Below, in pieces: positions 17,105-26,340 of a DNA stretch of 64,000 bases. The DNA lies in contig NZ_QLTT01000002.1 of the NCBI RefSeq assembly GCF_003269295.1, positions 62,001-126,000 of the forward strand, in the 5' to 3' direction. This stretch comes from Lentzea atacamensis (GTDB taxonomy: Bacteria > Actinomycetota > Actinomycetes > Mycobacteriales > Pseudonocardiaceae). The translations under genes and the position numbers were made by a program. The notes beneath the pieces were generated by a model. It saw nothing but the letters and a program-made list of their open reading frames with translations. It was not told the DNA's origin and did no database searches. Numbering within the stretch: position 1 is the stretch's first letter; every line of letters begins with the position of its first letter.

Positions 17105-18841
17105 TCAGCCAGTGATCGTGAACTCCACGATGTCGCCCGACTCGACCCGGTCGACCGGCAACCCGTCGACAGGTCGCGCCGCGAAGTCGACGCCGAACGG
17201 CCGCGACTTGACCACGACGACCTTCCTGATGCCGAAGTGCCTGAGCACGTCGACACTGCGCTGGTCCGGGAACGCCTTGGTCACCTCGGCGATCTCCTGA
17301 TACTGCGGAGGGAAGTTGCCAGAGTTGCCGTTCGCCAGCTTCGGGAAGCCTTCGGTCGACCAGAGCAGGTAGGTGAACTCGCTGGTCTCGTCGATCGGCA
17401 GCATCAGGATCGGCTCGCGGGTCTGCGTGAAGACGCGCTTCACGTCTGGCGGTATGCCGGGATTCTCGACGTGCGGCCACCGCGGAATGCCCTCCAGCAA
17501 GGCAGCCAACGCGGGCACCAGCAGATAGATCGCGATGAGCTGCAGCGCGACCTGCGTGCGGTCCACCAGCAGCCTGCCGAACTCGGTCACCGCACCCGCG
17601 GCGAGCAGTGCAAGCGGCAGAATCGCCCAGAGCATCATCCGCCCTGGCGTCCGCATGGCGTTCCAGCCGGGCAGGTAGTCCCACAGGAACCGGTAGACGG
17701 CACCGTCGAGGAAGTTCACCCCGAGCGCCAGCACGACCGAAACGACGACCGCAGACGCGAGCAGGACCCGCACTCTGACCCGCCAGGCGCTGACGAACAA
17801 ACCAGTCACGGCAAGCAGCACCACTACCAGGCCTGGGAACAGCAACTTCTCGCCGATGCCGGGCTCAGGGATCGCGCTGTGGTCGTTGAAGATCGTCTCG
17901 ACCCACAGCCAGGTCTCGTACGGGGTGGTCCACAGACCATTCACGGGGGGTGAGAACACCTCGATCTCACGCCACGTCCGCTTGAAGCCGTACGAGTCGA
18001 GCACGCGCATGTACGGCACGACCAGGAACCAGGTGACCACGAGAAACACCGCGGCGCCGTAGGTGTTCGCGATCACCACGCGGGATCCGCGACGCCAGGA
18101 GGTGAACGCGATCACAAGCCCGACCACCCCCATCAGGTGAACGAACGGAAGCCCGATGGCAAACCCGATCGACACCTGCCAGGCGGCGATCAGCCAACCG
18201 GCGAAGATCCACCACGGCCTGGGCTCGGTCCGCCCGCGAAACGAGTACCCGTGACCGCGGGCGAGTGCCCACAACGCGAGCGCGATGCCACCTGTCGACA
18301 CCACGTTGAGGTGGTGGAGGTGAGCAAGCCGCCACGGTGCCCATGCGAAGACCACGCCGGCCAGGGCGGCTCCCTGCCAGCTGCTGCCCAGCTGCTTGGC
18401 CAGCAGGTAGCAACCGGTGAACGCCAGCGCGAAGGCCAGCACGAAGGCGACGTTGTACCGGAAGACCGCGGCGTACTGGCCGTCACCGAAGAGGCTCAAC
18501 GGCAGGTAACCGAGCAACGAGTCGGTGAACGCGAAGTTGTCGACCGCCGGGTAGAACTGGTTGGCGGTCCAGAGGTCGCCGCCCTCGGTCACCACGTGGT
18601 GCAGCCAGGCGAGCTCCCACGCCTGCAGGAGCGGGTCTCCCAGACCGCCGGTGATCAGCGACTTCGGATTCAGCACGATTCGGAAGTTGAAGACCAGTGA
18701 GATCAGCAGACCGAAGTAGAACGCGACCGCACCTTCGGACCGGAATAACCGTCCGGCTCTTCTCACAAGCCGGATCCAGAGGACTCGCTGCGTGTCCTCC
18801 CCTGGTCCGGTGATCGCGCCCGGCGCCGAAATCGCCCCCAC
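17105..18841 (-). CDS. Polytopic membrane protein, GT-C glycosyltransferase-like
   Basis: 578 residues with about ten hydrophobic spans. After the first span comes 'ITGGLGDPLLQAWELAWL', an acidic loop placed as in GT-C (dolichyl/polyprenyl-phosphate sugar) glycosyltransferases, where the first periplasmic loop carries the catalytic Asp. 'NQFYPAVDNFAFTDSLLGY' and 'AWAPWRLAHLHHLN' follow, and a soluble C-terminal ~110 residues ('PPDVKRVFTQTREPILMLPI' onward) lies outside the membrane. This architecture is common in uncharacterised actinobacterial YfhO/PMT-like proteins. Acceptor and donor cannot be told. Starts GTG 18841. Its location between the LamG operon and the glycosyltransferase cluster suggests envelope glycan work. 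Confidence 0.65.
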   Translation of the reverse strand: MGAISAPGAITGPGEDTQRVLWIRLVRRAGRLFRSEGAVAFYFGLLISLVFNFRIVLNPKSLITGGLGDPLLQAWELAWLHHVVTEGGDLWTANQFYPAVDNFAFTDSLLGYLPLSLFGDGQYAAVFRYNVAFVLAFALAFTGCYLLAKQLGSSWQGAALAGVVFAWAPWRLAHLHHLNVVSTGGIALALWALARGHGYSFRGRTEPRPWWIFAGWLIAAWQVSIGFAIGLPFVHLMGVVGLVIAFTSWRRGSRVVIANTYGAAVFLVVTWFLVVPYMRVLDSYGFKRTWREIEVFSPPVNGLWTTPYETWLWVETIFNDHSAIPEPGIGEKLLFPGLVVVLLAVTGLFVSAWRVRVRVLLASAVVVSVVLALGVNFLDGAVYRFLWDYLPGWNAMRTPGRMMLWAILPLALLAAGAVTEFGRLLVDRTQVALQLIAIYLLVPALAALLEGIPRWPHVENPGIPPDVKRVFTQTREPILMLPIDETSEFTYLLWSTEGFPKLANGNSGNFPPQYQEIAEVTKAFPDQRSVDVLRHFGIRKVVVVKSRPFGVDFAARPVDGLPVDRVESGDIVEFTITG

Positions 18842-18938
18842 GAGCTGGCCCTTCTGTGCGTTCAGCCGGTCATCCTCCGAAATGGCCCAAGCCGATCGGG
18901 CACTCAGGTGACTGTACTTCGCACGTGAAAGGACTTGG

Positions 18939-19610
18939 TCAGGGTTGGCCGGAGACGTTCAGACCTGCAGGGCAGCTCACTCCGGTGCCGCCCAGTCCGC
19001 AGTACCCGTACGGGTTCTTGGCGTCGCTCAAATACTGCTGGTGGTAGTCCTCGGCGTAGTAGAACTCGCCGAGCGACTTCAACTCGGTGGTGATCGCGCC
19101 GTGGCCACCGGCGTAGAGCGCCTTCTGGTAGACCGCCCGCGATGCCTCCGCGGTGACGCGCTGTCCTTCGTCGGCGTAGTAGATGCCCGAGCGATACTGG
19201 GTTCCGACATCCGCACCCTGCCGCATGCCTGTCGTCGGGTCGTGGCCCTCCCAGAACACCCGGAGCAGCGCCTGGTAAGGCAGCACGACTGGATCATGGA
19301 CGACCAGGACCGCTTCCGCATGCCCGGTGCGACCCGAGCAGACCTCGTCATAGGTGGGGTTGGGAGTGTAGCCCGCCGTGTAGCCAACGGCGGTCGTCCA
19401 CACGCCGGGGGTCTGCCAGAACAGCCGCTCGGCACCCCAGAAGCACCCCATTGCCACGACAGCCGCACGCAATGCCGAGGGAAACGGCGGTGCGATAGGG
19501 CGGTCTGTGAACACCGCGTGGAACGGCGGTACCGTCTGCGGCGTCGAACGCCCCGGCAACGCGTCGTGCGGGGCAATCAGTTTCGTTTTGCTACGACCGA
19601 ACAACGCCAT
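18939..19610 (-). CDS. msrA: Peptide-methionine (S)-S-oxide reductase
   Basis: 223 residues, normal length for MsrA. It reduces methionine-S-sulfoxide in proteins using thioredoxin. The catalytic motif GCFWG is at residues 55-59 (Cys56). '[20 protein letters not shown]', 'GHAEAV.VV.DP' and '[20 protein letters not shown]' are the conserved substrate-pocket blocks. The C-terminal '[16 protein letters not shown]' supplies two recycling Cys, as in three-Cys MsrA enzymes. An N-terminal extension of ~45 residues before the core is usual in actinobacteria. It is a single gene: the membrane gene upstream on this strand starts at 18841 but is transcribed away, and 19736 is divergent. Confidence 0.95.
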   Translation of the reverse strand: MALFGRSKTKLIAPHDALPGRSTPQTVPPFHAVFTDRPIAPPFPSALRAAVVAMGCFWGAERLFWQTPGVWTTAVGYTAGYTPNPTYDEVCSGRTGHAEAVLVVHDPVVLPYQALLRVFWEGHDPTTGMRQGADVGTQYRSGIYYADEGQRVTAEASRAVYQKALYAGGHGAITTELKSLGEFYYAEDYHQQYLSDAKNPYGYCGLGGTGVSCPAGLNVSGQP

Positions 19611-19735
19611 TGCTCCAATCTAGGGGTGTCGTGGGCCACAAGGCGGTCACGACTTGCCAGGTCGGCGCGATGTCAAGGCGTCCGCTTCGGCACAATGTTG
19701 CGGTCTGACGGTTATCTGGAAGGGGGGTGCCAGGC

Positions 19736-20836
19736 GTGACCTGGCAAGAAGAGCTGCAGAAGCTCGACCTGGAGCTGGCCTCGGGTCGGATCTCTGCGGA
19801 CGATTACCGCGCTCGCCGGGACGAAGTTCTGGCCGGTTCCACCTCGGCCCCGTCCCCCCAACAGCAGCAGGGTCCCTTCGCGCCGCCATTCCGCTGGCAG
19901 GCGGCCCCTCCGCAGCAACAGCAGCCGCCCAACCCGGACGCGACCCAGGTCGTCGGCACCGGTAACGCCGCGTCCCCGGACGCGACCCAGGTGGTGAACA
20001 CTCAGCAAAAGGGCGATGCCGAGCGCACGCAGTTCGTCCGGCCGGTCAGCGGACCGAATCCGCAGCAGGGTGGCTGGCAGTCCGCGCCACCGATCTCCGC
20101 ACCACCGCCCTGGACCACCGGCGACGGCTTCGGTCCGGTGGGAGATCCGACGCCCGGTTGGATCGCCCAGGGTCCTGAAACGTTCGACGACGCGGGCGAG
20201 CGCAGCGGCAAGGGCCGGGTGTTCGCGATCATCGGTGTCATCCTCGTGCTGGCGCTGATCGGCGGCGGCATCTGGTGGTTCGCCAGCAGACCCAGCGGCG
20301 GCACCGGCGGCGAAACGACGGCGCAGAGCACCTCGCAGACACCGACGAGCAAGCCGAAGCCGAAGGACGACCTGGAGATCGCCGACCTGCCGGGCACCCA
20401 GGAAGACCAGTCGGGCATCAAGACGTTCGAGGACGTCATCGCGCAGAAGCTCCTCACCGATGAGGAGAACACTGCGTACACCACGGCCGGTGCTTCGAAG
20501 GTCCGTGTCGGAGTGTCAAAGCTGCCGAACGGCGACGTCGTGCAGATCATCACCGTTCAGGCGACCGATGCCACGACGGCGGCCACCGCCGTCGATGCGC
20601 TCAACGAACTGCAGGTCAAGTTCGGCATGAAGCCGTACACCGGTGTCTCTCCGGCCAGCGTGTCGACCTACCAAGTCGATGTTGCCGGCGACAAGAAGGG
20701 TGCCGTTCGCGCACATTACGTGCACAAAAACACCATCGTGCGCGTACAGGTCGCGGGCAAAGACCAGGCAGCGATCAGCAAGGACTTCGACTCGGTCCTC
20801 GCCGCGCAGCTCAGCGCGCTGCCCACCGGCGCGTGA
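19736..20836 (+). CDS. Single-span membrane protein with cytosolic low-complexity N-terminus
   Basis: 366 residues. GTG 19736 is preferred over GTG 19727 because GGAAGGGGGG lies at correct spacing before it. The N-terminus 'TWQEELQKLDLELASGRISA' then 'DDYRARRDEVL' is an SHOCT-like helical motif seen in many Pseudonocardiales membrane proteins. A Pro/Gln-rich linker with two 'PDATQVV' copies follows; one transmembrane helix is near residues 160-182 ('VFAIIGVILVLALIGGGIWW'). The outer domain of ~180 residues is a mixed alpha/beta fold with no Cys and no recognised family. It overlaps the next gene by 4 bp (GTGA), so the product probably works with the glycosyltransferase cluster. Confidence 0.7.
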   Translation: MTWQEELQKLDLELASGRISADDYRARRDEVLAGSTSAPSPQQQQGPFAPPFRWQAAPPQQQQPPNPDATQVVGTGNAASPDATQVVNTQQKGDAERTQFVRPVSGPNPQQGGWQSAPPISAPPPWTTGDGFGPVGDPTPGWIAQGPETFDDAGERSGKGRVFAIIGVILVLALIGGGIWWFASRPSGGTGGETTAQSTSQTPTSKPKPKDDLEIADLPGTQEDQSGIKTFEDVIAQKLLTDEENTAYTTAGASKVRVGVSKLPNGDVVQIITVQATDATTAATAVDALNELQVKFGMKPYTGVSPASVSTYQVDVAGDKKGAVRAHYVHKNTIVRVQVAGKDQAAISKDFDSVLAAQLSALPTGA

Positions 20837-22896
20837 GCTCGACGGGTGGCCCTCGGGTGGCCGCCTGCACGGTCGCGACACGTGCCCAGTTCCCCGCCGC
20901 GCGGGTGCTGGGCACGTCCTACCTGAAGCATCATCCCGAGCACGAATACGTCATCATCGATCTGGAGGACCCACCGGACTGGCTGGAGTTCTCGGAGGAC
21001 GAGTACCTCGATCTGGCGACCGCGCACGACGTCGATGAACTTGCCGACCTCGTGGCGCGGAGAGCTGTACGGGCGTTGCTCGGCGAGTACGACGTCGTCG
21101 TCAAGCTGCCGCCCCGCGCGCTCGTGCTGGCTCCGCTCGCGATCGTCGCCGCCAAAGGCGCCGTCGACCTGTCGGAGTCCGCGCTGGCGCACTGGAACCT
21201 TCACGAGCGGTCGGTGGAGGGTGCGAACCTGATCAGGTTCGACGGCTACGACCCGCGCACCCCTTGGACACCCGCGTCCGACTGCACGCGGGTGTTGTTC
21301 TCCGAGCGGCCCGAGCTGAAGAAGATCTACGACGAGTACGCGAGCCTCGTCGAACCGAGCGACGTCCCGTACCGCTTCGGGTTTCTTTCGGACGGAACAC
21401 CGATCACTGCACCGATGCGCACGCTCTTTCGCGAGGCGCTGACGCCGTCAAACCCCCTGAACCCAACCGACGGCAGGGCTCCGCACGCGTTCGACGGCGA
21501 GCGCTTCCAGGAGTGGCTGCGGCTCCCCGCGACACCTGTTGAACGCGTCAACGGATTCAACCGGCTCCTGCTGGCCGTCTGGCGATCACGCGTCGACCTG
21601 CAGACCACGTTCCCGCAGCCGTTCGGTGCTGGTTTTCGCCAGTGGTGCCACCTGCACGGTCGGCATGAGGGTGTGCCGGAGTGGGCGCTTCCCACCGAGC
21701 CGATCGAGCCGACCCCACCTGGCGACGAGTTCGGTGTCAACGTCGCCGGCTACCACACTGCCGAACTGGGCATCGGCGAGATGGGCCGCGTGATGTTGCG
21801 GGTGCTGAACGCTTCGGATGTTCCGCACGTGTCCGTAGTCGAGGAACACTCGATCATCAGGACTGTTCGAACCGGACTCGAAGAACCGGACTCCGTCGGG
21901 CCGCCCCGCTTTCCAGTCAGCCTGATCACCGTGAACGGTGACTTCACCGCAGCCTTGCTGGCAGCGCACCCCGACGTGGGCCATGATCGCTACCGGATCG
22001 GGTTGTGGGCGTGGGAGCTTGAGGACTTCCCGGCGTCGATGCATCACGGTTTCGCTCATGTGGACGAGATCTGGACGGTCAGCGAGTTCTCCCGGCGTGC
22101 CATCGCCGAGCACTCGCCGGTGCCCGTGCACACGGTGCCGGTGCCGGTGCCGGATCCAGGTGAACCTCGCCGTGAGCTGGGCGACCGCACGAGGTTCTTC
22201 TTCGCTTTCGACTACAACAGCACGGCGGGTAGGAAGAACCCGTATGGGCTGGTCACCGCTTTCCAGATCGCGTTCGAGGGACGTGACGACGTCGAACTGG
22301 TGATCAAGTCGACGAACTCCCACTCGAACGTTTCCGCCGCGGAACGTCTTCGGCTCCAGGTCGCCGGCGACGAGCGGATCACCCTCGTGGAGCGCTATCT
22401 GACCGTCGAGGAACTCACCGACCTGTACGCCACCAGCCATGCGTACGTGTCGCTGCATCGCGGCGAGGGCTTCGGTCTCACCGTCGCCGAGGCGATGATC
22501 CGCGCCATCCCGGTGATCTCGACGAACTACTCGGGCACGGCCGAGTTCGTCACCGAGGAAACAGGCTGGCTGGTTCCGCACACCATCACGAACATCGGTC
22601 CTGGCTGGGCTCCGTACCCGGCTGACTGTCACTGGGCCGATCCAGATCTGGATGCTGCTGCACGCGCGATGCGTGAGGTCGCGGACAACCCGGAGGAGGC
22701 CCGCCTGCGCGGTGCCGCCGCACGCGCACATCTTCTGCGCACCCGCCCGATCGAGGTCACGGTGCAGTGGATGACCGAACGTCTGACCGCGGCCCATGAT
22801 GCCTGGCTGGCTCGACATCAGGAGCCGGTGCGGGACTCGGTGTCGCTTGCGAGCCGCGTGGCGCGCCGGATCATCAGGACTGTCCGAATCCCCTGA
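20833..22896 (+). CDS. Glycosyltransferase with N-terminal extra domain and GT4 domain
   Basis: 687 residues from GTG 20833, translationally coupled to the preceding gene (GTGA). Residues 1-~250 form a domain beginning 'RVAACTVATRAQFPAARVLG' and 'SYLKHHPEHEYVIIDL', like the GT-A-type N-terminal region of actinobacterial bifunctional glycosyltransferases, but without an obvious DxD. Residues ~300-660 are a GT-B/GT4 domain: 'GYHTAELGIGEMGR', 'IGLWAWELEDFP', 'NSTAGRKNPYGLVTAF', and the nucleotide-sugar EX7E motif in 'HRGEGFGLTVAEAM'. Product probably a sugar added to a surface polysaccharide or lipid. Its GT4 half resembles the second half of the tandem enzyme at 24043 ('WAWE', 'RKNPWG', 'SLHRSEGFG'), implying duplication within the cluster. 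Confidence 0.85.
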   Translation: MSSTGGPRVAACTVATRAQFPAARVLGTSYLKHHPEHEYVIIDLEDPPDWLEFSEDEYLDLATAHDVDELADLVARRAVRALLGEYDVVVKLPPRALVLAPLAIVAAKGAVDLSESALAHWNLHERSVEGANLIRFDGYDPRTPWTPASDCTRVLFSERPELKKIYDEYASLVEPSDVPYRFGFLSDGTPITAPMRTLFREALTPSNPLNPTDGRAPHAFDGERFQEWLRLPATPVERVNGFNRLLLAVWRSRVDLQTTFPQPFGAGFRQWCHLHGRHEGVPEWALPTEPIEPTPPGDEFGVNVAGYHTAELGIGEMGRVMLRVLNASDVPHVSVVEEHSIIRTVRTGLEEPDSVGPPRFPVSLITVNGDFTAALLAAHPDVGHDRYRIGLWAWELEDFPASMHHGFAHVDEIWTVSEFSRRAIAEHSPVPVHTVPVPVPDPGEPRRELGDRTRFFFAFDYNSTAGRKNPYGLVTAFQIAFEGRDDVELVIKSTNSHSNVSAAERLRLQVAGDERITLVERYLTVEELTDLYATSHAYVSLHRGEGFGLTVAEAMIRAIPVISTNYSGTAEFVTEETGWLVPHTITNIGPGWAPYPADCHWADPDLDAAARAMREVADNPEEARLRGAAARAHLLRTRPIEVTVQWMTERLTAAHDAWLARHQEPVRDSVSLASRVARRIIRTVRIP

Positions 22897-22957
22897 TCCA
22901 CCTGCTTGACCTGCACTAGAATTCGCGCACACCCTCTCTGCACTCCCTGGACGGCTG

Positions 22958-24046
22958 ATGTCGGAAGCACGCCTGGCGGACGCACTCGCGCGCCTGGAAC
23001 AGAACAAGGAGCTGCGGCTCCCGCTGCGTTCACGTGACCTGCTCGGCAGGCTCGTGATGCGTTTCCTCTGGCGGCGCCAGGTGAAGTGGCAGATCGAGAC
23101 CAACATCGCCGGCCGCGACGCCCTCACCGCCTTGAGCGAGATGCTGCACAACCAGCAGCAGGTGCCGAGGGCCGAGCTGGCGCACGAGGTCCAGCAACTG
23201 CAGCGCGCAGATCAGAACATCATGGCCGGGCTGAACCAACGCCTCTACGCGGCGGTCGGCAGCATTCGCACGGAGCTCGGTGACCTGCGCCTGCAGCTCG
23301 TGGACACGGCTTTGCGCGCTGAGAAAGTGGACCAACGCCTCGACGCGATCGAGTCGCAGCTCGCCGAGCTCACCGCGGCTGCCCGCGATGCCCGCCTCCG
23401 GCACGCCCAGGTCGACCTCGTGCTCGATCAGTTCCGCAGGTCGGACAGCACCGAATCCGATGCTGCCGCCGTTGCGGTTCCAGCCAGGGCGAACGGCGTG
23501 GAACTGGCGGTCGCGGAACTGCTGGACGGCCCGGTCGAACACGTGCGTGCGGCACGGGCGGCACATCTACCGGTCGTCGAAGGCCGCGGCACGGTGTTCG
23601 ACACCGCACCGTGGCGAGGCGAGTGGTTCGAGGTGCTGCGCGAGGCGGGTGTCTCCGCGCTCGGTGCATCGACGAACCCCTCCGTGGTCAAACACAACGC
23701 GGAGCTGGGCTTCCGGATCGAAGAATCAGACCCGATGGACGCGCTCACCCGCGTCGACAAGCGTTCTCTCGGCGCGGTCACCGCATTCCGCTTCGTCGAG
23801 CGGTTGTCGGCGGAGGCGCTGGCGCAGTTCGTGTCCCTGGCCGCGGAGTCGTTGCGACCGGGCGGCGTGCTGCTGGTCGAAAGCCCGGTCGCTGGTCCCG
23901 AGTTCCACGTCGATCCGTTCGCCCAGCGGCCGGTACACCCCACCTACCTGCGTTTCCTCGCCGAGACAGCGGGCTTCGCCGAGGTCACCGTCGAGCACCG
24001 CGGACACCCGCTCGGCGAGCGCTTCTTGCTGATTGCGCGGATGTGA
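22958..24046 (+). CDS. Coiled-coil protein with degenerate SAM-methyltransferase domain
   Basis: 362 residues. Residues 1-~60 are basic; ~70-165 form a coiled coil ('ELAHEVQQLQRADQNIM' to 'DARLRHAQVDLVLDQF'). Residues ~200-362 follow a class I methyltransferase plan of the kind placed beside surface glycosyltransferases: 'WRGEWFEVLREAGVSALG', 'LGAVTAFRFVERLS', 'LAAESLRPGGVLLVESP', 'LRFLAETAGFAEVTVEHRG'. In active relatives the strand reads 'VLDLGCGRGEW..LL'; here it reads 'VFDTAPWRGEW', so the Gly-x-Gly that holds SAM is lost. The fold may survive as a scaffold or length-control partner. It is followed by a GTGA overlap with the tandem glycosyltransferase, and is likely part of one operon from 19736 on. 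Confidence 0.75.
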   Translation: MSEARLADALARLEQNKELRLPLRSRDLLGRLVMRFLWRRQVKWQIETNIAGRDALTALSEMLHNQQQVPRAELAHEVQQLQRADQNIMAGLNQRLYAAVGSIRTELGDLRLQLVDTALRAEKVDQRLDAIESQLAELTAAARDARLRHAQVDLVLDQFRRSDSTESDAAAVAVPARANGVELAVAELLDGPVEHVRAARAAHLPVVEGRGTVFDTAPWRGEWFEVLREAGVSALGASTNPSVVKHNAELGFRIEESDPMDALTRVDKRSLGAVTAFRFVERLSAEALAQFVSLAAESLRPGGVLLVESPVAGPEFHVDPFAQRPVHPTYLRFLAETAGFAEVTVEHRGHPLGERFLLIARM

Positions 24047-26340
24047 CCGTGCGCTACAGCATGTGGAGCCCGCTGCCGCCCGACCGCAGCGGGATCGCCG
24101 ACTACACCCACGAACTCCTCGCTGAGATGAGCGACGTCGAGCCCGTCGCCCGCACAAGCCCACGAGCGCGGTCGACCGGACTGGCGTGCTACCAGATGGG
24201 CAATCACGCCGGCGTGCACTCGTGGATCTACGACCAGGCGCTCAAGGTGCCCGGTGTGGTAGTTCTGCACGAGATGTCGTTGCTGGACTTCAACCTCGGC
24301 TACTGCGGTGGCCTCACCCCGGAGTTCTACAAGGAGCTGAAGGACGCGCACGGCCCTATCTGGGGAGATCCGCACGACCCTGCCTTGCTGCACGGGCTGC
24401 CTGCGGTCGAGGTCGACGGGGTGAAGTCGCTCGACAGCCGCACCATGACGTTGGAACACCGGGTCGTGACGGCGAGCCGCGGCGTGATCGTGCACGACCC
24501 CCACTCGGCTCAGCTGCTCCGCGAGCGCTTCCCCGGCAAACCGGTCTTCGTCGTGCCACACGGCGCGCCGCTGCGTGACGACACCGATCGTGATGACATC
24601 CGGTCGATCTTCGGCTGGACCGACGAGCACGTGGTGTTCGGTGTCTTCGGCGGTTTCAACCGGATCAAACGCATCCTGGTGACCGTGCTCGCGTTCGCCG
24701 AAGTGCGCAGGCGGTGGCCGAACGCCCGGCTGCTCATCGCGGGGCACGTCGACTACCCGGACGTCCACGCCGACGTCGTCAGCACGATCGAGCAATTCGG
24801 TCTCGAGGACTCCGTGCACCTGGAACTCAGCCCGGCGAAGGAGGCGTTCGAGGACCTCATCACCGCCACCGACGTGGTGGTCAACCTGCGTTGGCCGACG
24901 ATGGGCGAGACCAGCGGTGTGATGATGCGGGCGTTCGGCGCCGGCCGCATGGTGATCACGAGCGATCTGCCCCAGCACCGTCACCTCGACGAGGCTTTCT
25001 GCGCACGAATTCCGATCGAGCCAGCCCACGAGGCGGAGGTGCTGGCAGCTCTGCTGGAGAAGGTGGTCGAAGACCCGGCAGAGGCTCGCGCGGCCGGCAA
25101 ACTGGCGCGCGACTGGGTCGCGGCGCACGCGTCGTGGCCGATCGCCGCCGAGGGCTACCGGAGGGCGCTTGACAGCATTTCCGCAGGCGAGCAGCCGAAA
25201 CACGTCGCACATGCGGGCGTGAACCTGTTCGCCGACCTGCGGGCGACAACTGGCCTCTCCGAGTCGTTCCGCCGCGCGGGGTTGGCGATGCACAGGGCAG
25301 GCGTGCCCATGGCCTACACGGAATTCAACTCACGCGCGCCGGTCCGCACGGTTCAGGTGCCGCGCGAGATGCTGGAGCTCCGTGGCGGCAAGGATTACCC
25401 GATCGACCTGTGGATGGTGAATCTCAACGAGTTCCAGCTCATCCCGGAGACCGCGCTCGACCGGTACACGATCGCGCTGTGGGCCTGGGAGATGCCGGAG
25501 ATCCTCGACTACACGCTCCAGCAACTGCCGCGCGTTGACGAGCTGTGGGTCGTGTCGTCGTACGTGGCCGAGGCGTTCCGCACGGCGACCAAAGTGCCGA
25601 TCACGGTGGTGCCGAACGTGGTCACCGAGATCTCGTCGGTTCCAGACCGGGCTCAGTTCGGCCTGGACGAGGACGCCTTCGTGGTGCTGTTCAGCTTCAG
25701 CGCCTCGTCGAGCGATGCCAGGAAAAACCCCTGGGGCGTGATCGACGCGTTCCGGAGAGCTTTCGCGCCGCACGAGCGTGGTACGACCGCGCAGCTCGTG
25801 ATCAAGGTGGTGGACCTCGACATCTTTCCGTTGATGGCCGCGGCGCTGCAGGACGCGGTCGCCGGCGTCAACGGAGTGCTGATCACGGGTGACCTGTCTC
25901 GGGCCGAGATGGACTCGCTCCTCGCGAGCTGCGACGTGTACGCGTCTCTGCACCGCTCCGAGGGCTTCGGCATGGGCATGGCGGAGGCGATGTCGATCGG
26001 CAAACCGGTCGTCGCCACTGGCTACAGCGGTAACACAGACTTCATGCCACCAGGATCGGCAGGTGTGATCGGATACGACATTCGTCCGATCACCATGGCC
26101 GACCACCGCTACGACGAGCGCTTCGCGGACTGGTACCGGCCGGGCCTGCTGTGGGCGGAACCGAATGTCGCACAAGCCGCCGGGTGGCTGCGCCGCTTGG
26201 CGGACAGTCCGACGTTGCGCGCCCGCATGGGTGCGGCCGCGCAGCAGGCGATCTGGGAGACGTGCAGCTACGAGGCGGTCGGCAAGGTCATCCGCGACCG
26301 CCTCGCGGCAATCTACGAGGAGCGCTCTCCAGCTCGATGA
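24043..26340 (+). CDS. Tandem two-domain GT4 glycosyltransferase
   Basis: 765 residues from GTG 24043 (GTGA overlap with the previous stop; the open frame runs further up but only as a shadow). Domain 1 (~1-385) begins 'YSMWSPLPPDRSGIADYTHE' and has the GT4 pieces 'VVLHEMSLLDF', 'VVPHGAPLRDD' and 'GVFGGFNRIKR'. Its EX7E site reads 'GETSGVMMRAFGAG', so the second Glu is Arg, as in a known subset. Domain 2 (~390-765) has 'IALWAWEMPEI', 'SSDARKNPWGVIDAF' and a complete EX7E in 'HRSEGFGMGMAEAM'. Two transferases in one chain usually add successive sugars to one acceptor; the weaker site of domain 1 may make that half structural. The 3' end overlaps the convergent FkbM gene by 53 bp. Confidence 0.85.
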   Translation: MTVRYSMWSPLPPDRSGIADYTHELLAEMSDVEPVARTSPRARSTGLACYQMGNHAGVHSWIYDQALKVPGVVVLHEMSLLDFNLGYCGGLTPEFYKELKDAHGPIWGDPHDPALLHGLPAVEVDGVKSLDSRTMTLEHRVVTASRGVIVHDPHSAQLLRERFPGKPVFVVPHGAPLRDDTDRDDIRSIFGWTDEHVVFGVFGGFNRIKRILVTVLAFAEVRRRWPNARLLIAGHVDYPDVHADVVSTIEQFGLEDSVHLELSPAKEAFEDLITATDVVVNLRWPTMGETSGVMMRAFGAGRMVITSDLPQHRHLDEAFCARIPIEPAHEAEVLAALLEKVVEDPAEARAAGKLARDWVAAHASWPIAAEGYRRALDSISAGEQPKHVAHAGVNLFADLRATTGLSESFRRAGLAMHRAGVPMAYTEFNSRAPVRTVQVPREMLELRGGKDYPIDLWMVNLNEFQLIPETALDRYTIALWAWEMPEILDYTLQQLPRVDELWVVSSYVAEAFRTATKVPITVVPNVVTEISSVPDRAQFGLDEDAFVVLFSFSASSSDARKNPWGVIDAFRRAFAPHERGTTAQLVIKVVDLDIFPLMAAALQDAVAGVNGVLITGDLSRAEMDSLLASCDVYASLHRSEGFGMGMAEAMSIGKPVVATGYSGNTDFMPPGSAGVIGYDIRPITMADHRYDERFADWYRPGLLWAEPNVAQAAGWLRRLADSPTLRARMGAAAQQAIWETCSYEAVGKVIRDRLAAIYEERSPAR

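Noticed and set aside
16858..17115. 85-codon plus-strand frame in the gap after the LamG operon
   Set aside because: No ribosome site, uneven codon bias and no family resemblance; it overlaps the 3' end of the membrane-protein gene.
23611..24042. Upstream extension of the tandem glycosyltransferase frame
   Set aside because: It overlaps the methyltransferase-like gene in another frame and encodes an Arg-rich shadow; the GTGA start at 24043 fits the family.
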